Of a stretch of 57,913 nt of DNA, positions 37,368-46,376 are shown in pieces. The translations under genes and the position numbers were made by a program. Within the stretch, counting starts at the first letter, position 1. Each line of letters opens with the position of its first letter. Source of the stretch: Bacteroidales bacterium. GTDB taxonomy: Bacteria; Bacteroidota; Bacteroidia; Bacteroidales; Marinilabiliaceae. Location: positions 1-57,913 of the forward strand of contig JAKSLG010000016.1 of NCBI GenBank assembly GCA_024401295.1, written 5' to 3'. The notes beneath the pieces are model-generated. The model was not told where the DNA came from and did no database searches. It saw only the letters and a list, made by a program, of their open reading frames with translations.

Positions 37368-37817
37368 ATGGGAAAGAATATCAACATCGACATAGAGCGG
37401 CTTTCACGCCTCACACATTCACCTAAAGGTGAATATGCCGCCACCGAGGACAACTACTTGCGACTCAAGAATCGACTCATCGATCAACCGGCCGATGCGC
37501 AACAACATCGCAAAGCATCAAGGCTTTGGAAGAAAATAGCCATTGCTGCATGCATATTCATCATTTCCGGCATCAGCTATGCTATGATAAAAACATATAT
37601 CATCGACATGCCGTCGGCACGCACAATGACCTACCACGAGGCGCCACTGGGCCAGATTATCAGCGACATCGAAAACACTTACGGAGTGAGCATCGGCATT
37701 GCCGACACCACGATGCTGGACTACAGAATGACAGCAGAATTTTCAACAGACGAGCCGCTGACCGACATTATCGACGCACTCACAGCGGCTAGTGGTGTAA
37801 AGATTACAATAAAATAA
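37368..37817 (+). CDS. Truncated FecR-like anti-sigma protein (cytoplasmic segment, TM, DUF4974)
   Basis: 149 residues against about 300-350 for FecR. A cytoplasmic segment (1-54, charged, with KKIAI at the membrane edge), one transmembrane helix (about 55-74), and directly after a short linker a DUF4974/STN-like domain (about 84-149: APLGQIISDIENTYGVSIGI, then DEPLTDIIDALTAASGVKITI). The whole middle FecR domain is missing. The reading frame is clean, with 9- and 6-base gaps to its neighbours, so this looks like a working mini-protein rather than debris. It may pass a signal from either receptor's STN domain to the ECF sigma. Confidence 0.78.
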   Translation: MGKNINIDIERLSRLTHSPKGEYAATEDNYLRLKNRLIDQPADAQQHRKASRLWKKIAIAACIFIISGISYAMIKTYIIDMPSARTMTYHEAPLGQIISDIENTYGVSIGIADTTMLDYRMTAEFSTDEPLTDIIDALTAASGVKITIK

Positions 37818-37823
37818 AATTGT

Positions 37824-40451
37824 ATGAGGAACATATTCATTAATGCATTATTGATGGTGGTGTCCATATTGCCAATCTCGGCCCAAGACATCAGCATTTC
37901 ACTTAAAGGTGCAACCCTTGAAACCTTCGTCAAGCGTGTACAGCAACAGACCGACTATACGTTCATCTATGGACAGGATGTTGAATTTGATTATGCAGTC
38001 AACATTGAAGTGAAAAATGCTCCACTCGAGCGAATCCTTGCAGATATACTCACGCCTCAGCATATTTCATTCAAGATAAGCAAACTACACATCTCACTCG
38101 TAAAAAATGCGAGCCAAGGCAACCCGCCGGGAAAGGAGAACAAGCCTATGCATACAATAAGCGGATATATCAAGGATGCTTCATCGCGCGAAACGCTCAT
38201 CGGTGCAACCGCATACTCCATCGACAATCATAAAGGCATGGTGACCAATGCATATGGTTTTTTCTCACTTACACTACCGGAAGGTGTCAATCACATACAC
38301 TTCTCATATATCGGCTATGAATCTCAGACACACAGCATCAATTTCAAGGAAGATGTGGAAATGATTGTCAATCTGGTCAGTGACAATAAGCTCGAAGAGA
38401 TAACAATAGAAGCAGACAGGCCAGAAACCGGAATCGCAAGCAGCCGCACTGGAGCAACGACGATGCCTGTCGACCGAATCAAGAGCCAGCCGGCCCTCCT
38501 CGGCGAAGCCGATGTACTTAAATCTCTCCAAATTCTACCAGGCGTTCAGCAAGGCATTGGAGGCATGAGCAACATTTATGTTCACGGAGGCAGCCCAGAC
38601 CAGAATCTGTACATGCTCGATGGTGTACCAATGTATAACATCGACCACATGCTAGGCTTTGTCTCTGCATTTTCATCCGACGTAACAAAAAACGTAGATT
38701 TCTTCAAAGCATCATTTCCTGCCCGTTATGGAGGCCGCCTGTCTTCAGTCATTGATGTCCGCACAAAGGATGGAAATATGCAGAACTGGCACACCGAAGC
38801 ACAAATAGGCATACTATCAGCTCATCTTACAGTTGAAGGTCCTCTCGTCAAAGATAAAACATCGATACTCATAAGTGGCAGACAGAGCCTGATACATCTG
38901 GCAGACCCGCTCATCAATAATATAACAGGAACTGCTTTGGGTACGCGATTCACGGATATAAATGTAAAGGTAAACCACATATTCACGAACAAAGACAGAA
39001 TATTCGCATCTTTCTACCTTGGACGCGACAGACAACATTCATCTGACGATTACATAAAAAATATCATGGATGCAAAATGGGGCAATACACTCGGCGCATT
39101 CAGGTGGAACCACGTATTCTCACCAAAGTTGTTCAGCAATACGACCTTATCGTTCAACCATTTCTATTCAAACGAAGCGTCTGCTTATGGAAACTATTCA
39201 TATAACTATGGACAACCATTAGTAAAAAGCGATGTCGAAATAGTGCAAAAAAGCAAAATAGACGACATCTCTGCAACAATCGATTTCGACTATCACCCTA
39301 TACCGCACCACCATATCCAATTTGGCGGACAATATACGAACCATACATATAGTCCACAAATACGCGAAATGGAAACACTCGTATCACTGAACGACTCGGT
39401 CACAAGAGACTATAGTATTAAAGACAATGGTGAAACACACTGCAACGAAGTATCACTATATGCCGAGGACGATTTCAGCATAAAAAAACTCGTACAGATG
39501 AACATCGGTATTCGTGCCGTACTATTCGCGACAGACAACAGTACCTATTGCAATGTTGAGCCTCGTCTCTCTTCTGCCATAAATATTGCATCGGGTCTAA
39601 AAACAAAAGCATCATACACAATGATGCATCAATATGTCCAGTTGCTTCAAACAAACCGCCTTGCAATGCCATCAGACATTTGGCTGCCAATAAGTGAGAA
39701 ATTCAAGCCGATGATTTCTAATCAGTTTTCCGTCGGCATATATTATTCTGGAGTCAAGTTTTGGGAATTCAGTGCTGAAGCCTATTACAGAGACATGCGA
39801 AACATTCTTGACTTCCGCGATAATACAATATACAATGGAAATACTGCGAAATGGGAAAATCTTGTATCCGCAGGCAAAGGGTACTCTGAAGGCATAGAAT
39901 TTTTTGCTCGGAAAACCGAAGGCAGGACAACAGGCTCTGTGAGCTACACTTTGGCCAAAACAAACCGAAAGTTCGACAAGAGTATAAATAACGGACATTG
40001 GTTCCCATACAGATACGATCGTCGTCATACCGCTAATATCACTATTTCACACCAAATAACAAAGGATATAGACATTGTTGCATCCTGGTTCTATGCAAGC
40101 GGAATCTGGGAAACCATTTCAAGACAGATTACCTCATACGCAACCCCAGTTGAAAACTCCAATGAATATCTTTTTGAGCAGAATTATGGATATTGTGACA
40201 GAAGGAATAATTATCGATTGGATCCATCTCACAGACTTGACATTTGTGCGAACTTCCACAAAAAACTGAAACATGCGTCACGCATATTGAGTATCGGATT
40301 GGTAAACGCATATTGCCACAAGAATCCAGACTATGCATTTAATAAGTATGAACGGTGGTACGAAGACGACGAATTGAATAGTCAACTGGTTTTATGCCAG
40401 CAATCGCTTATCCCTATACTTCCATCTATCACATACACAATTAAATTTTGA
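37824..40451 (+). CDS. STN-domain TonB-dependent receptor, module 2
   Basis: 875 residues. Signal peptide 1-20 (ISA-Q), STN domain about 21-95, regulatory-like Ig domain about 110-195, plug about 205-330 (HGGSPDQNLYMLDGVPMYN pattern), barrel to F875 (YTIKF). Clearly homologous to module 1 over its full length, with shorter barrel loops. Base composition is more AT-rich than module 1, and synonymous divergence is high, so the duplication is old or one module was acquired. It starts 6 bases after the mini-FecR gene. Confidence 0.92.
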   Translation: MRNIFINALLMVVSILPISAQDISISLKGATLETFVKRVQQQTDYTFIYGQDVEFDYAVNIEVKNAPLERILADILTPQHISFKISKLHISLVKNASQGNPPGKENKPMHTISGYIKDASSRETLIGATAYSIDNHKGMVTNAYGFFSLTLPEGVNHIHFSYIGYESQTHSINFKEDVEMIVNLVSDNKLEEITIEADRPETGIASSRTGATTMPVDRIKSQPALLGEADVLKSLQILPGVQQGIGGMSNIYVHGGSPDQNLYMLDGVPMYNIDHMLGFVSAFSSDVTKNVDFFKASFPARYGGRLSSVIDVRTKDGNMQNWHTEAQIGILSAHLTVEGPLVKDKTSILISGRQSLIHLADPLINNITGTALGTRFTDINVKVNHIFTNKDRIFASFYLGRDRQHSSDDYIKNIMDAKWGNTLGAFRWNHVFSPKLFSNTTLSFNHFYSNEASAYGNYSYNYGQPLVKSDVEIVQKSKIDDISATIDFDYHPIPHHHIQFGGQYTNHTYSPQIREMETLVSLNDSVTRDYSIKDNGETHCNEVSLYAEDDFSIKKLVQMNIGIRAVLFATDNSTYCNVEPRLSSAINIASGLKTKASYTMMHQYVQLLQTNRLAMPSDIWLPISEKFKPMISNQFSVGIYYSGVKFWEFSAEAYYRDMRNILDFRDNTIYNGNTAKWENLVSAGKGYSEGIEFFARKTEGRTTGSVSYTLAKTNRKFDKSINNGHWFPYRYDRRHTANITISHQITKDIDIVASWFYASGIWETISRQITSYATPVENSNEYLFEQNYGYCDRRNNYRLDPSHRLDICANFHKKLKHASRILSIGLVNAYCHKNPDYAFNKYERWYEDDELNSQLVLCQQSLIPILPSITYTIKF

Positions 40452-40455
40452 AACC

Positions 40456-41520
40456 ATGAAACATATCAATATAACCACTATCCTATTGCTTTTGTTCGCA
40501 ACAGCTTGTGAAGACTTTGGAACAACTGAAGTGCTTAAACCCCAAGGCGATAAACCTGTTATGATTCTCAATGCACTTTTCAATGCAGAAGATGACACAC
40601 ACGAAGCCGAACTAAAAATGACCGGCTTCAGTTGTACTACGCCAGTCCCACATGCAGAAATCAAACTTTTCGTAAATGGCGAAATAAAGGAAATCGTGAC
40701 ATCTGACACGTGCGTATATTTGTTTCACACACACTTCAGACCTGGCGACAAAGTTAGAATAGAAGCAAAAAGCGACTCTCTCGGCAAGACTGTGAGTGCA
40801 GTTTGCGAAGTGCCACAACCTGTCGAAATCACAAATGTGCAGAAAATTGATCTTGATGATAATGCTTATTGGCACAAAACCATAAAGTATGCTATAAATA
40901 TCCGCAAAACATCCAACGAAAGACATTACTATCGATTGACCATCGACGATAAATTGTACTATGGCAGGTTTTCAGAAAATAGAGATTCTTGCGAAATAAA
41001 CATGTATGAGAAAAGACCGTCATATGGATACATGGGTGACATTGCATTGACAGACAATTACACGTATGAAGACCGAGAGTTCGCAGAGAATTACTTTGAC
41101 ATACACGAGAAGATGCCTAACAGATTTGGTATCTTCAACTCAGACTATTTTACCAATAATCAATATACGATAAACATAACATCAGAAAGAGAAGAACTCG
41201 CATGGTATGAGCTTTATTGGCGAACCTTGATAAAGGTCAGAAGCATATCAGAAGATGAATATGACTATCTTAAAGCCGTAAATGCAAATGCACGCACATC
41301 GAAAAATTCAGAACTGCTGCAACCAACAATAATTACACCCAGCAATATTGCCGGAGGAACAGGTATTTTCTCAATATCGTCATGCACAACCTTATCATAT
41401 GAGTATGTCACCGATATGTACGATCCAGAATATATATGTAAATTACTGATAGACAACGGATATAATGATTTGCAATTCGATTATACAATAGTGAGAGATC
41501 ATTTATACCTAAGAGACTAA
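40456..41520 (+). CDS. DUF4249 outer-membrane lipoprotein, module 2
   Basis: 354 residues with lipobox LFATAC (C18) and the same layout as the module 1 partner: KPVMILNALFNAEDDTHEAELKMTG-type strand, AEIKLFVNGEIKEIVT, then FRPGDKVRIEAKSDSLGK. It starts 4 bases after the receptor stop and closes the operon; the hairpin at 41533-41561 follows. Partner role inferred from family context. Confidence 0.85.
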   Translation: MKHINITTILLLLFATACEDFGTTEVLKPQGDKPVMILNALFNAEDDTHEAELKMTGFSCTTPVPHAEIKLFVNGEIKEIVTSDTCVYLFHTHFRPGDKVRIEAKSDSLGKTVSAVCEVPQPVEITNVQKIDLDDNAYWHKTIKYAINIRKTSNERHYYRLTIDDKLYYGRFSENRDSCEINMYEKRPSYGYMGDIALTDNYTYEDREFAENYFDIHEKMPNRFGIFNSDYFTNNQYTINITSEREELAWYELYWRTLIKVRSISEDEYDYLKAVNANARTSKNSELLQPTIITPSNIAGGTGIFSISSCTTLSYEYVTDMYDPEYICKLLIDNGYNDLQFDYTIVRDHLYLRD

Positions 41521-41532
41521 GTAAAACTCTTA

Positions 41533-41561
41533 GTTCGGCGTAGGCTCTGCCTGTGTTGAAC
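41533..41561 (+). repeat. GTTCGGCG hairpin element, copy 3
   Basis: Twelve positions pair as RNA, four of them through G-U or U-G wobbles, around a CTCTG loop; 12 bases after the operon stop. It would fold as RNA on the plus strand but poorly on the other strand, so it may stabilise or end this transcript. Confidence 0.7.
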
Positions 41562-41596
41562 GGGGAACAACCATCCAAACAGAACGTGACAATATA

Positions 41597-42574
41597 CTAT
41601 TCCTTATGCGTTGGACTTCTCAAACTACTCCTCCATTTTTCAAAATCTCCAAGCCTGCTTTTATGAATGTAACCTCCAAACTTCTTCCCCGTTGGCAAGT
41701 CATTGTCTGAAAGTCTTTCATCGACGTAAACAACCTCAAACCAACTGCCGTCTGGCGTGCCACAAGTGGCAACATACGACGAATCCTTTATTTGGTACAA
41801 CACTTCTGAATTTACACTTGGCGATTTTCTTACATTTGAATAACCGTCACTATCCTGGATGTAACCCATATAATTATACAAACCCGTTTGCCTCTCTTTT
41901 TCTACAAAATATCCATCAGACGACAGTTTCAAAACCTTTCGATGTGCATAATCCCAATCCGCATATAGGCCCTCATCTTCAGGCAGTTCACTGCCATGAC
42001 TTTCAAAGAAAACGAAGGTAAAATCATCGATAAAATATGATCTGTTTAGATGATCAATTACAAGATATGCTGATATCATCTGTTGAGTACTTTTCCTGAA
42101 AGTGTAAAATTCACGCCTCTGACTAATAATTGGTGAATCATCGAATAACATGGTATATTTTAAATTGCACAACATAATCATGACGATGTCATCTGCCACG
42201 TCAATTTTACCGATGGGATACACTTCGCCATATTCGCCCATCTTCTCGTAGTGCATAAGGTTACCATCAACATCGACGATATGAGGAGGAGGCGTTTCAT
42301 GATCAGAGTCTGCCGATTTTCTTTCATCCCGTATGTGATTATATACATTCTGAGGATCCTCAAACCACATGTTACGTTTCAGCATTTTATGGGATATTTG
42401 TTCTCGGGATTCTATCAACTCTTGATTATATATTAGCTTATTGAGCTCATCCCATGTAGTAGAAGGGAAAAGCGAGAGAAACTTCTCAAACTCCCTCTGC
42501 ATCTGAGCCTGCGCATTTACGCTAGACGTTGCACATAACAACAAACCGATAATCAACCCAATAGTTTTTCTCAT
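41597..42574 (-). CDS. Secreted SH3-domain protein
   Basis: 325 residues with signal peptide 1-21 (VNA-Q). The first two thirds match no family I recognise. A bacterial SH3 domain lies at about 240-305 (DGYSNVRKSPSVNSEVLYQIKDSS...GGYIHKSRL). SH3b domains often bind peptidoglycan, or serve as generic adaptors in Bacteroidetes surface proteins. It is convergent with the receptor operon. No promoter with full consensus was found upstream. Confidence 0.78.
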   Translation of the reverse strand: MRKTIGLIIGLLLCATSSVNAQAQMQREFEKFLSLFPSTTWDELNKLIYNQELIESREQISHKMLKRNMWFEDPQNVYNHIRDERKSADSDHETPPPHIVDVDGNLMHYEKMGEYGEVYPIGKIDVADDIVMIMLCNLKYTMLFDDSPIISQRREFYTFRKSTQQMISAYLVIDHLNRSYFIDDFTFVFFESHGSELPEDEGLYADWDYAHRKVLKLSSDGYFVEKERQTGLYNYMGYIQDSDGYSNVRKSPSVNSEVLYQIKDSSYVATCGTPDGSWFEVVYVDERLSDNDLPTGKKFGGYIHKSRLGDFEKWRSSLRSPTHKE

Positions 42575-42830
42575 GATATCATTGTTTTTTAATTGTCATA
42601 TAATTGTCGCCTTCCCCATTTCAGGAGTGGCTAAAATTAGATAATTGTTTGTAAAACTCATAATATTTCATGAAAAATCCCGCTCGGAAAGCTTCCTGCG
42701 GTAAGGGGCAGGAGCAGTCTCCGACGAGAGAAGAATTGCTCCGACACCAACAAGAATGGTTAGTGTTATCGCTTTTTTCGTTACAATTCGACGCAAAAAC
42801 GATATTTATCATAAAAAATTGCAAGAAAAT
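42575..42830. other. Intergenic, no gene seen
   Basis: The divergent gap between the SH3 gene and asnB. It has a short GC-richer patch at 42680-42740 without clear structure. The asnB promoter follows at 42831. Confidence 0.5.
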
Positions 42831-42861
42831 TTTGTTGTTTTAATTACTATTCATAACTTTG
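42831..42861 (+). promoter_or_regulatory. Promoter of asnB
   Basis: TTTG (42831-42834), 19 bases, TAACTTTG (42854-42861): full consensus. It leaves a leader of about 70 bases. Confidence 0.68.
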
Positions 42862-42939
42862 CATTGTCAAAATAAGAAAAACAATAAGTTTACAACAACC
42901 AAAACTTATAAATTATAACTGAAAAGTACGTTAGCAACT

Positions 42940-44532
42940 ATGTGTGGATTTACCGTTTATACAGGAAGCGTGGCTAAAACGAAACTCGAAATAGCTCACG
43001 AAACATACAGAATCAAGCATCGCGGACCAGACAACTCATACGCAGTTGATTTTCCGCGCGGTTGGATGTCATTCCACCGTCTCAGCATCATGGATACTTC
43101 AAACGCAGGCAATCAGCCTTTCATCTATGAGAATGTGCATCTGACCTGCAATGGTGAAATCTACAACAATCTTCAACTCCGTGAGAAGTATTCGGATTTC
43201 CCTTTCAAATCGGGAAGCGATTGCGAGTCAATCATTCCGCTCTACATGGCCAAAGGCATCGAAGGCATGGCCAAGGATCTTGACGGTGAGTTTGCTCTCG
43301 TGATTTATGACAAGAAGCTCGATAAATTCCTTGCCGCCCGCGACCCTATCGGAATCCGCGGTATGTTCTATGGCTATACAGCAGAAGGCGACATCTGCTT
43401 TGCATCGGAGATGAAGTCGCTCCATAAATGCTGCAAAAAGGTGATGCCATTCCCTCCAGGACACTATTATGACGGCGAGACATTCAAGCCATATATCGAC
43501 ATTGCTGCCGTAGAGAAATATTCAGATGACTCGTATGAGACAATGTACAAGAAGATCAACGAACTCCTCACGAAGGGCGTTGAGAAGCGTCTTCAGAGCG
43601 ACGTGCCAGTCGGCTTCCTTCTCTCTGGCGGTCTTGACTCGTCTCTCGTATGCGCCATTGCAGCAAAACTTCTTAAGAAGCCTATCAAGACTTACGCCAT
43701 CGGTATTGTCGATGGTCCAATCGATACGAAATATGCAAAGATCGTTGCAGACTATCTGCATACGGATCATACGGAAATTCTCTTTACAAAGGACGACATC
43801 TTCAACTCGCTCCACCATCTCATCTATCTCATCGAGACATTCGACATCACCACAATCCGTGCATCTATGGGCATGTATCTCATCTGCAAGTACATACGCG
43901 AGAACACCGATGTCAGAGTACTTCTCACAGGTGAGATTTCCGACGAGATGTTCGGTTACAAGTATACCGATTTCGCTCCATCTCCAGAGGCATTCCAGGA
44001 GGAAGCAGCAAAGCGTGTACGCGAGCTTTACATGTATGACGTATTGCGTGCCGACCGATGCATTTCAGGCAACAGTCTCGAAGCACGTGTGCCATTCGGC
44101 GACATCGATTTCGTGAAGTACGTTATGTCTATTCCACCAGAGAGAAAGATGAACAAGAAAGAGATCACTGGTGGCATGGGTAAATATATTCTCCGCAAGG
44201 CTTTCGAAGGCGATTATCTGCCAGAGGAGATTTTGTGGCGCGAGAAAGCAGCATTCTCTGATGCTGTAGGTCACAGCTCAGTTGAATATCTCAAGATGTT
44301 TGCGGAAGAGTATTACACCGATGCGGAATTTGAAGAGAAGCGCAAGAAATATACTCACGTTCCACCAATCAGCAAGGAATCACTCCTCTATCGTGAGATT
44401 TTCGAGGAACATTTCCCTGGCCGTGCGGAGACAATCAAGGATTTCTGGATGCCAAACAAGGAGTGGGAGAACTGCAATGTCAACGACCCATCGGCTCGTG
44501 TGCTTCCAAACTACGGCAAGAGCGGCGAATAA
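42940..44532 (+). CDS. asnB: Asparagine synthase (glutamine-hydrolysing), class B
   Basis: 530 residues. C2 after Met removal is the glutaminase nucleophile (MCGFTVYTG). The N-terminal Ntn domain has RHRGPDN-like (KHRGPDNS), FHRLSIMD and CNGEIYN motifs. The synthetase domain holds the PP-loop SGGLDSS at 229-235. It makes asparagine from aspartate, glutamine and ATP. Length is slightly under the usual ~550. Monocistronic, with its own promoter and terminator. Confidence 0.92.
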   Translation: MCGFTVYTGSVAKTKLEIAHETYRIKHRGPDNSYAVDFPRGWMSFHRLSIMDTSNAGNQPFIYENVHLTCNGEIYNNLQLREKYSDFPFKSGSDCESIIPLYMAKGIEGMAKDLDGEFALVIYDKKLDKFLAARDPIGIRGMFYGYTAEGDICFASEMKSLHKCCKKVMPFPPGHYYDGETFKPYIDIAAVEKYSDDSYETMYKKINELLTKGVEKRLQSDVPVGFLLSGGLDSSLVCAIAAKLLKKPIKTYAIGIVDGPIDTKYAKIVADYLHTDHTEILFTKDDIFNSLHHLIYLIETFDITTIRASMGMYLICKYIRENTDVRVLLTGEISDEMFGYKYTDFAPSPEAFQEEAAKRVRELYMYDVLRADRCISGNSLEARVPFGDIDFVKYVMSIPPERKMNKKEITGGMGKYILRKAFEGDYLPEEILWREKAAFSDAVGHSSVEYLKMFAEEYYTDAEFEEKRKKYTHVPPISKESLLYREIFEEHFPGRAETIKDFWMPNKEWENCNVNDPSARVLPNYGKSGE

Positions 44533-44556
44533 AAAGCAAGCCATATAAATTCGAGA

Positions 44557-44593
44557 AGATGCTGCAGGTGTCAATCATCTGCAGCATCTTTGT
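44557..44593 (+). terminator. Terminator of asnB
   Basis: Perfect 11-bp stem AGATGCTGCAG/CTGCAGCATCT followed by TTGTTT. Confidence 0.75.
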
Positions 44594-44709
44594 TTATGCG
44601 CATATTGATCGAGAAGAACAGGAAAGACAGAGCCATCGCATTGGTTTAAAAAATGTCAAAAGGAGACATTTTGCAGATGAAAATATAACAATCATCAACA
44701 TAAAAAGGA

Positions 44710-44717
44710 TAACTTTG
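44710..44717 (+). promoter_or_regulatory. -7 box of porin promoter
   Basis: TAACTTTG, 40 bases before the porin ATG at 44758. No TTTG at the -33 distance. Confidence 0.5.
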
Positions 44718-44757
44718 CGCCGTTTTTTTGAAAAAAAGAATGAAACATAACAATAAC

Positions 44758-46317
44758 ATGAATAGAAAACTTGCAGCCATAATGATGGCTCTTTCTTCAC
44801 TTTCGGCAACAGCAGGCGGTCTGCTCACGAATACGAATCAGAATGTTGCCTTTCTCAGAAATCCATCGCGCGATGCAGCAATCGGCATTGATGGCGTATA
44901 TTCAAACCCAGCCGGTGTCGCATTTCTCAATGAAGGCTTCCATCTATCGCTCAACTGGCAGAATGCACATCAGAAAAGAACCGTTACTTCGACGTTCGGC
45001 ACTTTCAAATATGGAATAAACAATGGTGGTCAGATGACCAAGAAGTTCGAAGGCAAAGCTGACGCGCCTTTCGTCCCTTCGGTTCAGTTTGCATACAACC
45101 GCAACAAATGGAGCTTTCAGTTCGGATTCGCCATAACAGGCGGTGGCGGAAAAGCGACTTTCGACAAAGGTCTCGGATCGTTCGAGAGCGTTGTTTCACT
45201 CATTCCTGCACTTGCCAACAGCAATGGAATGAACATAACAGGCTATGACTTTGAGAGCTACCTGAAAGGTCGCCAATACTATTTCGGTGTGCAGCTTGGT
45301 TCTGCATACAAAGTGACAGAAAACCTTTCGGTCTATGGTGGTCTGAGAGTCATCTACGGCAGCTGCAACTATTATGGATATCTGCGCAATATCAGCGTTG
45401 AGGTTGACAACAAAGCCTTGAACGCCTCTGAATATTTCGGTTCGCTCTGCACTCAGGCCATCGAAGGTGCCGCGAAGTGCAAAGATGCCGCAGAGAAGTA
45501 TGTTGCAGCCGGCATGCTCGAGGATGCAGCAACATATGCGACAATGGCCGAGACATACGCAACATCAGCAAAAAAACTCGGAGCGCTCTCTGTAGCTACT
45601 AAGGATATCACCCTCAACTGCGACCAGACAGGCGCCGGCGTTGCGCCAGTGGTTGGCATCGACTACAAGGCTGGCAAATGGAACTTTGCCGTCAAGTATG
45701 ACTTCAAGACAAAGATGCGCCTCGAAAACAAGTCAGCAAACTCAGAAAGCGCCAACAATCTTTCGGCTCTCGAGAAATTTGCAGATGGCAAAACAATTGC
45801 CGAGGACGCCCCTGCCCTTCTGACTGCCGGCATTCAGTTTGAGCCAATCGAAAGACTCCGCATCAGCGCCGGCTATCACCTTTTCTTTGACAAGCAGGCA
45901 AAGCAGTATGCTGATCATCAGAAACTGCTCGACGGAAACACATTCGAATATATGGCTGGTGCAGAATTTGACATCAACAAGCATTTGCAGGTATCTGCCG
46001 GCTATCAGAATACAAACTATCAGTTTACTGATGACTACATGAGCGACATCAGCTTCAACGTAAGTTCATACACTCTTGGCGGCGGATTCGGAATCATCAT
46101 CAATGACAAGCTGAAGTTCAATCTGGCATATTTCCAGACAAACTACGACACATATCGCAAGCAGACATCAGACTACAACAACCTCTCGGGATTAATCGGT
46201 TCTCTCGCAGGTGATGCAGCAGCCCAAGCGATGGTCAGCGCAGGACAACTTGCCGGTAAAGACGAATTCACACGCACAAACCGCGTTATCGGCCTTGGCG
46301 TTGAGATCAACTTCTAA
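44758..46317 (+). CDS. OmpP1/FadL/TodX family outer-membrane transporter
   Basis: 519 residues. Signal peptide about 1-19 (SATA-G), then the FadL-type start: VAFLRNPSRDAAIGIDGVYSNPAGVAFL contains the NPAG hallmark. A 14-stranded barrel follows, ending in F519 (GVEINF). FadL proteins let hydrophobic molecules such as long-chain fatty acids cross the outer membrane by lateral diffusion. An Ala-rich helical insertion (about 215-275) lies in one loop. The ATG at 44758 is preferred to one 30 bases upstream because it starts the signal peptide directly. Confidence 0.88.
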   Translation: MNRKLAAIMMALSSLSATAGGLLTNTNQNVAFLRNPSRDAAIGIDGVYSNPAGVAFLNEGFHLSLNWQNAHQKRTVTSTFGTFKYGINNGGQMTKKFEGKADAPFVPSVQFAYNRNKWSFQFGFAITGGGGKATFDKGLGSFESVVSLIPALANSNGMNITGYDFESYLKGRQYYFGVQLGSAYKVTENLSVYGGLRVIYGSCNYYGYLRNISVEVDNKALNASEYFGSLCTQAIEGAAKCKDAAEKYVAAGMLEDAATYATMAETYATSAKKLGALSVATKDITLNCDQTGAGVAPVVGIDYKAGKWNFAVKYDFKTKMRLENKSANSESANNLSALEKFADGKTIAEDAPALLTAGIQFEPIERLRISAGYHLFFDKQAKQYADHQKLLDGNTFEYMAGAEFDINKHLQVSAGYQNTNYQFTDDYMSDISFNVSSYTLGGGFGIIINDKLKFNLAYFQTNYDTYRKQTSDYNNLSGLIGSLAGDAAAQAMVSAGQLAGKDEFTRTNRVIGLGVEINF

Positions 46318-46343
46318 AACGATATAAAAGCGAAATGCAAACG

Positions 46344-46376
46344 GAGGGCATCACAATGTGGTGTCCTCTTTTTTTT
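46344..46376 (+). terminator. Terminator of porin gene
   Basis: Eleven-pair stem (46344-46354 with 46358-46368) and eight T. The T-run overlaps the last bases of the convergent xseA, including part of its stop codon. Confidence 0.85.
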
